Shown here: positions 32,145 through 42,223 of the stretch, piece by piece
Position numbering within the stretch: position 1 is the first letter of the stretch
Layout: each line of letters starts with the position of its first letter
Assembly: GCA_045645805.1 (NCBI GenBank)
Contig: JAZRJL010000026.1
Span: 1-47,150 of the forward strand
Direction: 5' to 3'
DNA from: SIG440 sp045645805
GTDB lineage: Bacteria; Bacillota; Clostridia; Monoglobales; Monoglobaceae
Length of the DNA stretch: 47,150 nt
Position numbers and translations under genes: made by a program
The notes under the pieces: generated by a model
What the model was told of the DNA's origin: nothing
The model's database searches: none
What the model saw: the letters and a program-made list of their open reading frames with translations, nothing else

Positions 32145-33410
32145 ATGATTACAAAACCAAGAGGTACAGAGGATGTATTGCCTGAGGAAAGTGGTCTTTG
32201 GCAGTACATTGAAAATACAGCAAGAGATGTTTGCGGAAGATTTGGTTACCGTGAAATCCGTACCCCCGTTTTTGAACACACCGAGCTTTTTCAGCGTGGT
32301 GTTGGGGATACAACCGACGTGGTTCAAAAGGAAATGTATACCTTTGAGGACAAGGGTGGCAGAAGCCTGACCTTAAAGCCTGAAGGTACGGCGACCTTGG
32401 TGCGGAGTTATATTGAAAATTCACTTTATGCAAATCCGCAGCCGACAAAGCTTAGCTACATCATACCCTGTTTCAGGTATGAAAAGCCACAGTCGGGCAG
32501 ACTTCGTGAATTTCATCAGTTTGGTATCGAGTGCTTTGGGGCAAGCACACCCGAAACAGATGCCGAGGTAATCTCTCTTGCATATATGTTTCTGAACGAG
32601 CTTAAGATAACCGGTGTTCAGCTTAACATAAACAGCATAGGCTGCCCGGTATGTAAGACAGAATATAATAAAAAGCTGAGGGCATATTTTGAGGGATTTA
32701 AATCGGAGCTTTGCCCAACCTGTCTTGAAAGACTTGAAAAGAATCCTATGCGAATTATTGACTGTAAGTCTGAAATCTGCAGTCGTATTGCAAAGGATGC
32801 CCCAAAAATGATTGACCATCTTTGTGATGATTGTCACGACCATTTTGAGGCAGTAAAGGCAGGTCTTGATAATATGGGTATTGAATATAAAATCAATCCT
32901 GATATTGTGCGTGGACTTGATTACTATACCAAAACAGTATTTGAATTTGTGTCTGATGCTCTTGGTGCACAGTCAACTGTATGCGGCGGCGGAAGATACA
33001 GCGGGCTTGTTGAGGAGCTTGGTGGTAAGCCGGCAGACGGAATTGGTTTTGCGGCAGGACTTGAAAGACTTATTCTTGTAATCAAAAAACAGCAGCAGCT
33101 TGACTCTGCGGATGTAAAGCCGGATTTGTTTGTTGCGGCAATGGGCAGCGAGGCAAAGGCTTTTGCACAAAAGCTTATTTACGGACTTCGCAAAGAAGGA
33201 ATCCGTGCCGAGCAGGATTTGTGTGACAGAAGTCTTAAGGCACAGATGAAGTATGCTGACAAGCTTGGTGCAAAATTCAGTATGGTACTTGGTGACAACG
33301 AGCTTGCTGAAAATAAAGCTACTCTTAAAAATATGACAAACGGCGAAACCGCTGAAACCGAGATTACGGTTGACAATTTAGCGGCAAAGCTTTTACAGGA
33401 GGTTAAATAA
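32145..33410 (+). CDS. hisS: Histidyl-tRNA synthetase
   Basis: A 421-residue class II synthetase. Motif 2 is FRYEKPQSGRLREFHQFG near 107-125. The His-specific block VRGLDYYTKTVFEF is near 255, with motif 3 GIGFAAGLERL near 303. The C-terminal anticodon domain begins near 325 (KPDLFVAAMG). It starts a run of synthetase genes; aspS begins 2 bases after its stop region. No T-box leader is recognised upstream. Confidence 0.96.
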   Translation: MITKPRGTEDVLPEESGLWQYIENTARDVCGRFGYREIRTPVFEHTELFQRGVGDTTDVVQKEMYTFEDKGGRSLTLKPEGTATLVRSYIENSLYANPQPTKLSYIIPCFRYEKPQSGRLREFHQFGIECFGASTPETDAEVISLAYMFLNELKITGVQLNINSIGCPVCKTEYNKKLRAYFEGFKSELCPTCLERLEKNPMRIIDCKSEICSRIAKDAPKMIDHLCDDCHDHFEAVKAGLDNMGIEYKINPDIVRGLDYYTKTVFEFVSDALGAQSTVCGGGRYSGLVEELGGKPADGIGFAAGLERLILVIKKQQQLDSADVKPDLFVAAMGSEAKAFAQKLIYGLRKEGIRAEQDLCDRSLKAQMKYADKLGAKFSMVLGDNELAENKATLKNMTNGETAETEITVDNLAAKLLQEVK

Positions 33411-33411
33411 A

Positions 33412-35199
33412 ATGGAAACAATGCAGGGCTTAAAACGAACAGATATGTGCGGCTGCCTGACTGCAAAGGACGCAGGCCGTGAGGTTGTACTTTGCGGTTG
33501 GGCGGCAAAAAATCGTCTTCTCGGTCAGCTTATTTTCCTTACATTAAGAGACCGTACAGGTATAGTTCAGATTGCTTTCAATGACGAAACTGCAAGAGAT
33601 GTTTTTGAAAAGGCTGAAAAGGTAAGAAGTGAATATGTTGTTGCAATCCGTGGCAAGGTTGCACTTCGTACCCCTGAAAATATTAATGCTGATATGAAAA
33701 CAGGCGAAATTGAGATTATTGCCGAGGAAATACGCATACTCAATGATTCTGAAACCCCGCCTTTTTATATCGAAGAGGGGATTGACACAAATGATGCATT
33801 AAGACTTAAATACAGATACCTTGATTTAAGAAGACCTGATATGCAGCGGAATATGATTATGCGTCACAAGGTTGCAAAGATTGCAAGAGATTACTTTGAT
33901 GAGCAGGGCTTTCTTGAAATTGAAACACCTATGCTTACCAAAAGTACTCCTGAGGGTGCAAGAGACTACTTGGTGCCAAGCCGTGTTCATCCCGGAAAGT
34001 TCTATGCACTTCCCCAGTCACCACAGCAGTACAAGCAGCTTTTGATGCTTTCGGGTTATGACAGATACTTCCAGATTGTACGTTGCTTCCGTGACGAGGA
34101 CCTTCGTGCCGACCGTCAGCCTGAATTTACACAGATGGATATGGAGCTTTCATTTGTTGATATTGATACAGTTATCGAGATAAACGAGGGTTATATTAAA
34201 AAGGTATTCAAAGAGGTTCTTAATAAGGATATTGAAACACCCTTCCCAAGACTTCCATATCAGGAGGCAATGGACAGATTTGGTTCAGACAAGCCTGATA
34301 CCCGTTTTGGTATGGAATTTGTTGACATTTCAGAAGAAGTTAAGAATTGTGATTTCAAGGTGTTTACAGGTGCAATTGAAAACGGCGGAAGTGTAAGATG
34401 TATCAATGCCAAAGGTCTTGGTACAGCCCTTACCCGAAAGACTCTTGACGCACTTACTGAATATGTAAAGACCTATCGTGCAAAGGGTCTTGCTTGGATT
34501 GTTGTTGAAGAAGGCGGACTTCGTTCACAGATAACAAAATTCCTTGACGAAGAAACAGTCAACGCAATCCTTAAAAAGGCAGATGCCCAGGTTGGCGACG
34601 GAATTTTGATTGTTGCGGATACCAATCAGGTTGTGTACGATGCCCTTGGAAACCTTAGACTTGAGGTTGCAAACAGATTTGACATTATTGACAAGTCAAA
34701 ATTCAATTTCCTTTGGGTTACCGAATTTCCGTTGTTTGAATATTCAGAGGAAGAAAACCGCTTTGTAGCAAAGCATCATCCGTTTACATCACCGATGGAT
34801 GAGGATATTGAAAAGCTTGATTCCGAGCCTGAAAATGTACGTGCAAAGGCATATGATATTGTTCTTAACGGTACTGAAATCGGTGGCGGAAGCCTTAGAA
34901 TTTACAACACCGAGCTTCAGCAGAAGATGTTTGAAAAGCTTGGCTTTACCAAGGAGAGTGCGTGGGAGAGATTCGGTTATCTGCTTGAAGCCTTTAAATA
35001 CGGCACACCTCCTCATGGTGGCATGGCTTATGGTCTTGACAGACTTGTAATGATTATGGCGGGCTGCGATTCAATCCGTGATGTAATTGCATTCCCCAAG
35101 GTTCAGACAGCAGCCGAGCTTATGACAAACTCTCCTGACATTGTTGATGATGTGCAGCTTAAGGAACTTTCTATTGCGTTGGAAATTGAAAAGGAGTAG
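33412..35199 (+). CDS. aspS: Aspartyl-tRNA synthetase
   Basis: A 595-residue class II synthetase of bacterial type. The N-terminal OB-fold anticodon domain is at 1-105 (GWAAKNRLLGQLIFLTLRDR). Motif 2 FRDEDLRADRQPEFTQMDME is near 223-242. The bacterial GAD insertion is about 290-415. Motif 3 GMAYGLDRLVMIMAG is near 535-550. Whether it is discriminating or not cannot be told here. It begins 2 bases past hisS. Confidence 0.96.
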   Translation: METMQGLKRTDMCGCLTAKDAGREVVLCGWAAKNRLLGQLIFLTLRDRTGIVQIAFNDETARDVFEKAEKVRSEYVVAIRGKVALRTPENINADMKTGEIEIIAEEIRILNDSETPPFYIEEGIDTNDALRLKYRYLDLRRPDMQRNMIMRHKVAKIARDYFDEQGFLEIETPMLTKSTPEGARDYLVPSRVHPGKFYALPQSPQQYKQLLMLSGYDRYFQIVRCFRDEDLRADRQPEFTQMDMELSFVDIDTVIEINEGYIKKVFKEVLNKDIETPFPRLPYQEAMDRFGSDKPDTRFGMEFVDISEEVKNCDFKVFTGAIENGGSVRCINAKGLGTALTRKTLDALTEYVKTYRAKGLAWIVVEEGGLRSQITKFLDEETVNAILKKADAQVGDGILIVADTNQVVYDALGNLRLEVANRFDIIDKSKFNFLWVTEFPLFEYSEEENRFVAKHHPFTSPMDEDIEKLDSEPENVRAKAYDIVLNGTEIGGGSLRIYNTELQQKMFEKLGFTKESAWERFGYLLEAFKYGTPPHGGMAYGLDRLVMIMAGCDSIRDVIAFPKVQTAAELMTNSPDIVDDVQLKELSIALEIEKE

Positions 35200-35228
35200 T
35201 ACATTTCTCTATTTAAGGAGGCGATGTA

Positions 35229-36584
35229 ATGAAAAAACAGAGTGCAATGCTTATCTGGTCGGCAGTGGTTCTGTTTGTTATAATTGCAAGCTTTGCTTTA
35301 GTATATCTGTATGATGTAAATTCAAAAGGGTACAGGGCAAAAGAATATGAAATCTTCAGTTGCGTTTCAACCGACATTGAAGAATATAGTGTCGCAGATA
35401 AAAAGAATGAATATACTCTTGAAAAAACAGAAAACGGATGGCAGCTTGAAGAGGATGAGCAGATAGAACTTGACGAAACCGTTATAACCAAGCTGCTTGC
35501 ATCGGCGTCAAACATCAAAGCAATCGGAACCGTAAACAAAAAACAGTTCAAGGTGTTTGAAACCGAGGATACAAAAACCCTTGAAATTGATGTTGAACAT
35601 GGCGAAGACATAAAACTTACCTTTTACGGAAAAGCCAATGAGCTTTGTGCGTTTTCTGTGTCGGGAGACAGGCGGATATATGTAATGTACGCCGCAACTA
35701 TGAATATTCTGACACCCAATGCGGATTCCCTGAGAATAAGTCAGGTCTTTCCGAGCCTTGAAAATGTGGACACTTTGCCTGAATACTACTTTTACAAATC
35801 AAGTGACGGCAGTGTAACAGAGGTAAGGGTTAAAACCAATCAGGAGCTTGCTAAGAGCAAAGACAACCGTTATATAATGGAAAAGCCTTTTAAAAGAGAA
35901 GTGGATGACGAGCTGTTTGAGCAACAGCTTGCTGTGAAAATTCCTGCACTAAAGATTTCGTCTTATGAAAATCCTGTTAAAAATCCTGAGGTTTACGGTC
36001 TTGATGAAAAGACCAGAGCCGAGCTTCGTTTTAAATGGGATGGAGAGGAGGAAATTCTTTATCTTGGAATCTCTGACGGCAAGGCTGTGTATGCGGCAAA
36101 GCACGATATGAAAACTGTTTTTAAAATAAATTCCTCCCTTGTTGAGTTTTTAGAGCATGATCCGTTTTATATACTTGATGCAGGTATTTTAAAGGCGGAT
36201 ATAAGTAATGTGAAATCGGTTTATTTTAGATATGGTGAAATAGAATATAACATTTCTGCAACAAAATTGTCTGCGGACAGCGTTCAGTTTTTAATAAACG
36301 GAAGGGTTATCGGCAAAACAGGATACAGTGAAATTATGGATATCCTTGGTGATATTAATTTTATGAGCGAGCTTGATGCCGTGCCTGAGGACAAAAAGGA
36401 TATTTTACTTAAGGTGACCTATGACAACGGAGTGGCAGTTCAAAATATAAGCCTTACAAAAATAAACGACAAAGCTTATGCGGTATTTATTGATAATAAA
36501 GCTGAGTTTGCAGTCAGCAGCGATGATGTAGACAAGCTTTTGAAAGTGTTGGAAAAATCAGCCAACAATCTGATGATAAATTAG
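35229..36584 (+). CDS. DUF4340-domain membrane-anchored protein
   Basis: A 451-residue protein with one N-terminal transmembrane helix (residues 8-29, MLIWSAVVLFVIIASFALVY) and a long extracellular beta-rich part. Two repeated modules, around TLEKTENGWQLEEDEQIELD and later YNISATKLSADSVQFLINGR, fit DUF4340, which is often found beside gliding or ABC-export genes. No ABC partner is adjacent here. It lies inside the synthetase cluster, behind AAGGAGG, 29 bases after aspS and 20 before tyrS. Function is unknown. Confidence 0.7.
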   Translation: MKKQSAMLIWSAVVLFVIIASFALVYLYDVNSKGYRAKEYEIFSCVSTDIEEYSVADKKNEYTLEKTENGWQLEEDEQIELDETVITKLLASASNIKAIGTVNKKQFKVFETEDTKTLEIDVEHGEDIKLTFYGKANELCAFSVSGDRRIYVMYAATMNILTPNADSLRISQVFPSLENVDTLPEYYFYKSSDGSVTEVRVKTNQELAKSKDNRYIMEKPFKREVDDELFEQQLAVKIPALKISSYENPVKNPEVYGLDEKTRAELRFKWDGEEEILYLGISDGKAVYAAKHDMKTVFKINSSLVEFLEHDPFYILDAGILKADISNVKSVYFRYGEIEYNISATKLSADSVQFLINGRVIGKTGYSEIMDILGDINFMSELDAVPEDKKDILLKVTYDNGVAVQNISLTKINDKAYAVFIDNKAEFAVSSDDVDKLLKVLEKSANNLMIN

Positions 36585-36604
36585 AAAGGAACAGGAAGTA
36601 CAAA

Positions 36605-37831
36605 ATGAAAAATGTTTTTGAAGTATTGAAAGAACGTGGGCTTATTGCCCAGATGACACACGAGGAGGAAATCAAAAACCTTCTTGAAAACAAAAAAATC
36701 ACATTCTATATTGGATTTGACCCAACAGCTGACAGCCTTCATATTGGTCACTTTATGCAGCTTGTTGTTATGAAGCATATGCAAAATGCAGGACACCGTC
36801 CCATTATTCTTTTGGGCGGTGGAACAACTATGGTCGGTGACCCCACAGGCAAAACAGATATGCGTCCTATGATAAGCCGTGAAGAGATTCAGCACAATGC
36901 TGACAACTTCAAGAAGCAGATGTCAAAGTTCATTGATTTCTCAGATGGTAAGGCAATTATGGTAAACAATGCAGACTGGCTGCTTGACCTTAATTATGTT
37001 GATTTCCTTCGCGAGGTTGGCGTTCACTTCTCGGTAAACAGAATGCTTTCAGCTGAATGCTTCAAGACCAGAATGGAAAGAGGTCTTTCGTTCCTTGAAT
37101 TTAACTATATGCTTATGCAAAGCTATGACTTCTATAAGCTTCACAAAGATTATGATTGTATAATGGAATTCGGTGGTGATGACCAGTGGTCAAATATCAT
37201 TGGCGGTATCGAGCTTATCAGACGTAAGGATGCTAAGGATGCCTATGGTATGACCTTTACACTTCTTACAACCTCCGAGGGTAAAAAGATGGGTAAAACC
37301 GAAAAGGGTGCACTTTGGCTTGACCCTGAAAAGGTTACACCTTATGAATTCTACCAGTATTGGAGAAATGTTGACGATAAGGACGTTATTCGTCTTATAA
37401 AGCTTGTTACCTTTGTTTCAATGGAAGAAATTGCAGAATACGAAAAGCTTGAAGGTCAGCAGCTTAATGTCGTTAAGGAACGTCTTGCCTACGAGGTTAC
37501 CAAAATGGTACATGGTGAGGACGAAGCAAACAAAGCACAGGCTTCTGCAAAGGCAGTTTTTGGGGCAGGTGCAGATGATGCTAATATGCCAACATTTGAG
37601 CTTGCAAAGGATGTGCTTGATGCAGGCCTTAACATTGTAGATTTGCTTGCTGTATCAGGTCTTGCTCCCTCAAAGGGTGAGGGAAGACGTCTTGTTCAGC
37701 AGGGCGGTGTAAGTATCGATGGCAACAAGGTTGATGATATTGCTTATATGATTACAGAAGAAATCTTTAACGACGGAAAAATTGTCGTTAAAAAAGGCAA
37801 AAAAGTATTTATGAAGATAGTACTTGCATAA
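36605..37831 (+). CDS. tyrS: Tyrosyl-tRNA synthetase
   Basis: A 408-residue class I synthetase. The HIGH signature appears as LHIGHFMQL near 46-54. The KMSKS loop is KMGKTEKGALWL near 228. An S4 RNA-binding domain ends the protein (LAPSKGEGRRLVQQGGVSID near 345-365). KMGKT rather than KMSKS is a known variant. Confidence 0.96.
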   Translation: MKNVFEVLKERGLIAQMTHEEEIKNLLENKKITFYIGFDPTADSLHIGHFMQLVVMKHMQNAGHRPIILLGGGTTMVGDPTGKTDMRPMISREEIQHNADNFKKQMSKFIDFSDGKAIMVNNADWLLDLNYVDFLREVGVHFSVNRMLSAECFKTRMERGLSFLEFNYMLMQSYDFYKLHKDYDCIMEFGGDDQWSNIIGGIELIRRKDAKDAYGMTFTLLTTSEGKKMGKTEKGALWLDPEKVTPYEFYQYWRNVDDKDVIRLIKLVTFVSMEEIAEYEKLEGQQLNVVKERLAYEVTKMVHGEDEANKAQASAKAVFGAGADDANMPTFELAKDVLDAGLNIVDLLAVSGLAPSKGEGRRLVQQGGVSIDGNKVDDIAYMITEEIFNDGKIVVKKGKKVFMKIVLA

Positions 37832-37855
37832 AATTTAGGAAAGAGGTTAAATAAA

Positions 37856-40486
37856 ATGTCCAGAGAATTACCAAAGACATATGATCCTAAAGCTGTTGAG
37901 GACAAAATCTACAGCAACTGGGTTGAAAAAGGATATTTCCACACAAAGATAGACAAGAATAAGGAGCCGTTTACCATTGTAATTCCGCCCCCCAATGTTA
38001 CGGGTCAGCTTCATATGGGACACGCCCTTGACGAAACATTTCAGGATATTTTAATCCGAACAAAAAGAATGCAGGGCTATGCGGCACTTTGGGTTCCGGG
38101 AACAGACCATGCAGGTATTGCAACACAGATTAAGGTTGAAGAAAATCTCCGCAAGGAGGAGGGACTTACCCGTCATGACCTTGGCAGAGATGCATTTTTA
38201 AAGCGTGTCTGGGATTGGAAGGAACAGTACGGCAACCGTATTATCAACCAGATTAAAAAGCTTGGTTGCTCCTGCGATTGGGAAAGAGAACGCTTTACAA
38301 TGGACGAGGGCTGTTCAAAGGCTGTTCGTGAGGTTTTTGTTAACCTTTACAACAAGGGACTTATTTACCGTGGCAATCGCATAATCAACTGGTGTCCATG
38401 CTGCACAACAGCACTTTCTGACGCTGAGGTTGAATACGCTGAGCAACCGGGACATTTTTGGCATATCAAGTATCCGGTAAAGGACAGTGACCAGTTTGTA
38501 ATTATTGCAACCACACGTCCCGAAACCTTGCTTGGTGATACTGCAGTTGCGGTTAATCCTGAGGACGAAAGATACAAGGATTTGGTTGGCAAAACTCTTA
38601 TTTTGCCTCTTGTTGGCAGAGAAATTCCTGTTATTGCAGATGATTATGTTGACAAAGAATTTGGTACAGGCTGCGTAAAAATTACACCTGCACACGACCC
38701 CAATGACTTTGAGGTTGGTCTTCGTCACAATCTTGAACAGATTAAAGTACTTAACGATGATGGTACAATAAATCACTTTGGCGGAAAGTATGAGGGTATG
38801 GACCGCTATGATGCACGTAAGGCTATGGTTGATGACCTCGAGGCTCTTGGCCTTTTGGTAAAGGTTGAGGAACACAGCCACAATGTTGGTCAGTGTTATC
38901 GTTGCGGAACTACCGTTGAGCCACTTACCTCAAACCAGTGGTTTGTAAAAATGGAGCCTCTTGCAAAACGTGCAATCGAGGTTGTAAAGAATGGAGATGT
39001 GTCCTTTATCCCTGACAGATTCTCGAAAACATATATGAACTGGATGGAAAATGTCCATGACTGGTGCATTTCGCGTCAGCTTTGGTGGGGTCACAGAATT
39101 CCTGCGTTCTACTGCAGCGAATGTGGCGAAATGACAGTTTCAAAAACCGATATTGATACCTGTCCAAAGTGTGGCGGCAAGGTTAAGCAGGAGGATGACG
39201 TGCTTGATACATGGTTCAGTTCGGCACTCTGGCCCTTCTCAACTCTTGGCTGGCCCGAAAAGACCGATGACCTTGACTACTTCTATCCAACATCAGTACT
39301 TGTTACCGGTTATGATATTATTTTCTTCTGGGTTGCAAGAATGATTTTCTCAGGACTTGAGCATATGGATAAAGAACCCTTTAAGCACGTTTACATCCAC
39401 GGTCTTGTTCGTGACAGTCAGGGCAGAAAGATGAGTAAGTCATTAGGTAATGGTATAGACCCACTTGAAATTGTTGAAAAGTATGGTGCAGATGCACTTA
39501 GATTTACTCTTGCAACAGGTAACTCGCCCGGTAATGATATGAGATTCTATATTGAAAGAGTTGAAGCAAGCCGAAACTTTGCAAACAAAATCTGGAATGC
39601 TTCAAGATTTGTAATGATGAATCTTACAATTGACAAGGCACAGCTTCCGGAAAAGGATAAGCTTCATATTGAGGATAAGTGGATTCTTCACAGATTTAAT
39701 AATCTGGTTAAGGAAGTAACCGACAACCTTGATAAATATGAGCTTGGTATTGCTGTTCAAAAGCTTTATGACTTCATCTGGGACGAGCTTTGTGACTGGT
39801 ATATTGAGCTTGTTAAGCCCAGATTCTTTGAGCAGGGTGAAAGCAACGAGACAGCACAGAATGTACTTGTATATGTTCTTTCAAACACACTCAAGCTGCT
39901 GCATCCCTTTATGCCTTTTATTACCGAGGAAATCTGGCAGGCACTTCCCCATGAGGGCGAAAGCATTATGATTTCTGAGTGGCCCAAGGCTATGGATGAG
40001 CTTTGCGACTTGGCAGCTGAAGCGGATATGATAAGCATTATGGATGCAATCAAGGGTATCAGAAACATCAGAAACGAAATGAATGTTCCTCCGTCAAAGA
40101 AGGTTAAGCTTTTTGTTGTAACAGAAAACAAAGCACTTTTTGAACAAGCTGGTGTATTCTTTGAAAAATTGGCAAGTGCTTCGGAAACCGAGATACTTGC
40201 CGATAAAGCGGGTGTTCCTGAAAATGCTGTTTCGGTTGTAACAGATAAGGCGGAAATTCTTCTTCCTATGGACGAGCTTGTTGACCGTGAAAAGGAAATT
40301 GAACGTCTTACCAAGGAAAAGGCAAAATTGATGGGCGAAATCAAACGTGTTGAAGGCAAGCTTTCAAACAAAGGCTTTACAGACAAAGCTCCTGCAGCCG
40401 TTGTTGAGGAAGAACGCCAAAAGGGCGAAAAGTACAAGGCAATGCTTGAAAAGGTTCTTGAAAGCCTTGAAAAAATGAATGGATAA
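37856..40486 (+). CDS. valS: Valyl-tRNA synthetase
   Basis: An 876-residue class I synthetase. HIGH is HMGH in PNVTGQLHMGHALDETFQD near 45-63. The editing domain is about 190-350 (TTRPETLLGDTAVAVNP). A zinc cluster CSECGEMTVSKTDIDTCPKC is near 422-441. KMSKS occurs in KMSKSLGNGIDP near 525. The C-terminal tRNA-binding coiled coil has EIERLTKEKAKLMGEIKRVE near 815-835. It ends the synthetase cluster; a terminator follows. Confidence 0.96.
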   Translation: MSRELPKTYDPKAVEDKIYSNWVEKGYFHTKIDKNKEPFTIVIPPPNVTGQLHMGHALDETFQDILIRTKRMQGYAALWVPGTDHAGIATQIKVEENLRKEEGLTRHDLGRDAFLKRVWDWKEQYGNRIINQIKKLGCSCDWERERFTMDEGCSKAVREVFVNLYNKGLIYRGNRIINWCPCCTTALSDAEVEYAEQPGHFWHIKYPVKDSDQFVIIATTRPETLLGDTAVAVNPEDERYKDLVGKTLILPLVGREIPVIADDYVDKEFGTGCVKITPAHDPNDFEVGLRHNLEQIKVLNDDGTINHFGGKYEGMDRYDARKAMVDDLEALGLLVKVEEHSHNVGQCYRCGTTVEPLTSNQWFVKMEPLAKRAIEVVKNGDVSFIPDRFSKTYMNWMENVHDWCISRQLWWGHRIPAFYCSECGEMTVSKTDIDTCPKCGGKVKQEDDVLDTWFSSALWPFSTLGWPEKTDDLDYFYPTSVLVTGYDIIFFWVARMIFSGLEHMDKEPFKHVYIHGLVRDSQGRKMSKSLGNGIDPLEIVEKYGADALRFTLATGNSPGNDMRFYIERVEASRNFANKIWNASRFVMMNLTIDKAQLPEKDKLHIEDKWILHRFNNLVKEVTDNLDKYELGIAVQKLYDFIWDELCDWYIELVKPRFFEQGESNETAQNVLVYVLSNTLKLLHPFMPFITEEIWQALPHEGESIMISEWPKAMDELCDLAAEADMISIMDAIKGIRNIRNEMNVPPSKKVKLFVVTENKALFEQAGVFFEKLASASETEILADKAGVPENAVSVVTDKAEILLPMDELVDREKEIERLTKEKAKLMGEIKRVEGKLSNKGFTDKAPAAVVEEERQKGEKYKAMLEKVLESLEKMNG

Positions 40487-40518
40487 GTCTTTTCTGTAAA
40501 ATTAAATAATATTGTCAA

Positions 40519-40553
40519 ATACAGTCGATGTATGTAATCGGCTGTATTTTTTT
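40519..40553 (+). terminator. Terminator after valS
   Basis: TACAGTCGAT (40520-40529) pairs with ATCGGCTGTA (40537-40546), with one G-U pair, followed by seven T. Confidence 0.85.
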
Positions 40554-40639
40554 GTCCGTTTTTTTAATACGGTTACTAAAGACAAATATGTAAAAATATG
40601 GTAAAATATTAAAAAGAAAAAACAAAGGAGGAAATATAA

Positions 40640-40951
40640 ATGGATATACGGCTTGAAGTTATAGGGACAACACTTGTTGTCAAAATTGACGGAGAGATAG
40701 ACCATCATAACGCTGCAAAAATAAAAGCAGAGATTGAGCGTGAAATGAATTTAAACAATATTGTAAATCTCATTCTTGATTTTGACGGTGTTACCTTTAT
40801 GGACAGTTCTGGTATAGGGATGATTGCCGGACGGTATAAGGAGATAAATGCACGTGGCGGAAAGGTTATGTTAATTCGTGTAAATTCACAGATTGATAAA
40901 ATACTTGAAATATCGGGATTGAAAACAATTCTCGAATGTACAAAAGCGTAA
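40640..40951 (+). CDS. spoIIAA: Anti-sigma-F factor antagonist SpoIIAA
   Basis: A 103-residue STAS-domain protein. The phosphorylation site is in FMDSSGIGMIAGRY near residues 53-66. Unphosphorylated SpoIIAA frees sigma F from SpoIIAB in the forespore. The start follows AAAGGAGG. A possible promoter with TAAAAT at 40602-40607 lies about 35 bases upstream; a sigma-H type site, as in Bacillus, is not clear. It is first of three genes in the standard order. Confidence 0.95.
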   Translation: MDIRLEVIGTTLVVKIDGEIDHHNAAKIKAEIEREMNLNNIVNLILDFDGVTFMDSSGIGMIAGRYKEINARGGKVMLIRVNSQIDKILEISGLKTILECTKA

Positions 40952-40963
40952 GGAGGGGTACAT

Positions 40964-41383
40964 ATGGAAAATTATATGAAGCTTGAATTTCCTGCCAAAA
41001 GCTGTAATGAGGCTTTTGCAAGGGCGGTGGTGTCGGCTTTTTCTGTTCAGCTTGATTTAAGCGTTGAGGAACTTGCTGATATTAAAACAGCTGTTTCTGA
41101 GGCGGTGACAAATTCTATTGTTCACGCATATGCCAATATGAAGGGAGTTGTCAGGCTTGATTGCAGAGTTATTGGCAACGAAATTGAAATTAAGGTTACA
41201 GACTATGGTGTAGGAATTGAAGACGTACCAACCGCCATGCAGCCACTTTACACAACAGGAGCAGATTGTGAAAGAAGCGGTATGGGATTTACCGTTATGC
41301 AGACCTTTATGGATTTTGTTTCGGTCAATTCTGTTCCGGGAGAGGGGACAACCGTTGTTATGAAAAAGTGCATAGGGGGTTGA
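40964..41383 (+). CDS. spoIIAB: Anti-sigma-F factor / kinase SpoIIAB
   Basis: A 139-residue GHKL-fold kinase. The N box is AVSEAVTNSIVHAY near 43-56, G1 is TDYGVGIED near 78-86, and G2 is SGMGFTVMQTFMD near 103-116. It binds and holds sigma F, and phosphorylates SpoIIAA. The start follows AAGGAGG, 12 bases after spoIIAA. Its stop is 3 bases before the sigF start. Confidence 0.95.
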   Translation: MENYMKLEFPAKSCNEAFARAVVSAFSVQLDLSVEELADIKTAVSEAVTNSIVHAYANMKGVVRLDCRVIGNEIEIKVTDYGVGIEDVPTAMQPLYTTGADCERSGMGFTVMQTFMDFVSVNSVPGEGTTVVMKKCIGG

Positions 41384-41386
41384 CTT

Positions 41387-42133
41387 GTGCAGACAAAAAA
41401 GTATAATGAAGATTTGACAAGATTGCTTGAGCTTGCCCAAAAAGGTGATAATGCAGCTCTTGAGAAAATTGTTGAGGAAAACATAGGTCTTGTTCACAGC
41501 ATAGTACGAAGATTTTTGGGTCGTGGATACGAAACCGAGGATTTGTTTCAAATAGGCTCAATGGGACTTGTAAAGGCAGTGAAAAAGTTTGATACGGGTT
41601 TTGATGTAAAGTTTTCAACCTATGCCGTTCCAATGATTATGGGTGAGATAAAACGATTTATACGGGATGACGGAATAATAAAGGTAAGCCGCAGTATAAA
41701 AGAGCTTGCGGTAAAGGCGATGGGGGTTCGTGAAGCAATTCTTAATGAAACCAATATTGAGCCATCGGTAAAAGAGCTTTCAAAACGGCTTAATGAAAGT
41801 CCTGAGGATATTGCTCTTGCTCTTGATGCATGTTTAAAGCCTGAATCAATAAATTCGCCTGTAGGGGATGATTCTAATGATGGAAAGACCCTGGCGGACA
41901 AGCTTGAAAGCTCTGAAAACTGTGAGGAGAAGGTAGTAAATAAGGTTCTTGTTCAACAGCTGATTGAAAGCTTTGATGAAAGAGAGCAGAAGATAATTCT
42001 TCTTCGGTATTTTAAGCAAAAGACCCAGGCAGAAATTGCAATGCAGTTGGGTATTTCTCAGGTTCAGGTTTCAAGAATTGAAAAAAATGTACTTGGTGCA
42101 ATGCGTAACAAACTTTCAGAAGATATGAATTAA
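41387..42133 (+). CDS. sigF: Forespore sigma factor F (SpoIIAC)
   Basis: A 248-residue sigma-70 family factor. Region 2 has VHSIVRRFLGRGYETEDLFQ and IGSMGLVKAVKKFD near 30-65. Region 3 has SRSIKELAVKAMGVREAI, and region 4 has ILLRYFKQKTQAEIAMQLG and VQVSRIEKNVL near the C-terminus. It is the first forespore-specific sigma factor. The start is GTG at 41387, behind AGGGGG. Confidence 0.95.
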   Translation: MQTKKYNEDLTRLLELAQKGDNAALEKIVEENIGLVHSIVRRFLGRGYETEDLFQIGSMGLVKAVKKFDTGFDVKFSTYAVPMIMGEIKRFIRDDGIIKVSRSIKELAVKAMGVREAILNETNIEPSVKELSKRLNESPEDIALALDACLKPESINSPVGDDSNDGKTLADKLESSENCEEKVVNKVLVQQLIESFDEREQKIILLRYFKQKTQAEIAMQLGISQVQVSRIEKNVLGAMRNKLSEDMN

Positions 42134-42149
42134 AAAAAGGAAAAAATAA

Positions 42150-42178
42150 TTGACATAAAACTGTATTTGTGATAAAAT
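42150..42178 (+). promoter_or_regulatory. Promoter of the PP2C-like gene
   Basis: TTGACA (42150-42155), 17-bp spacer, TAAAAT (42173-42178), 46 bases before the start codon. A consensus sigma-A promoter makes the gene independent of the spoIIA operon. Confidence 0.8.
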
Positions 42179-42223
42179 TTAACGGATAATGATAAAAAAT
42201 TAAATCACTTACAGGAGTAAAAA

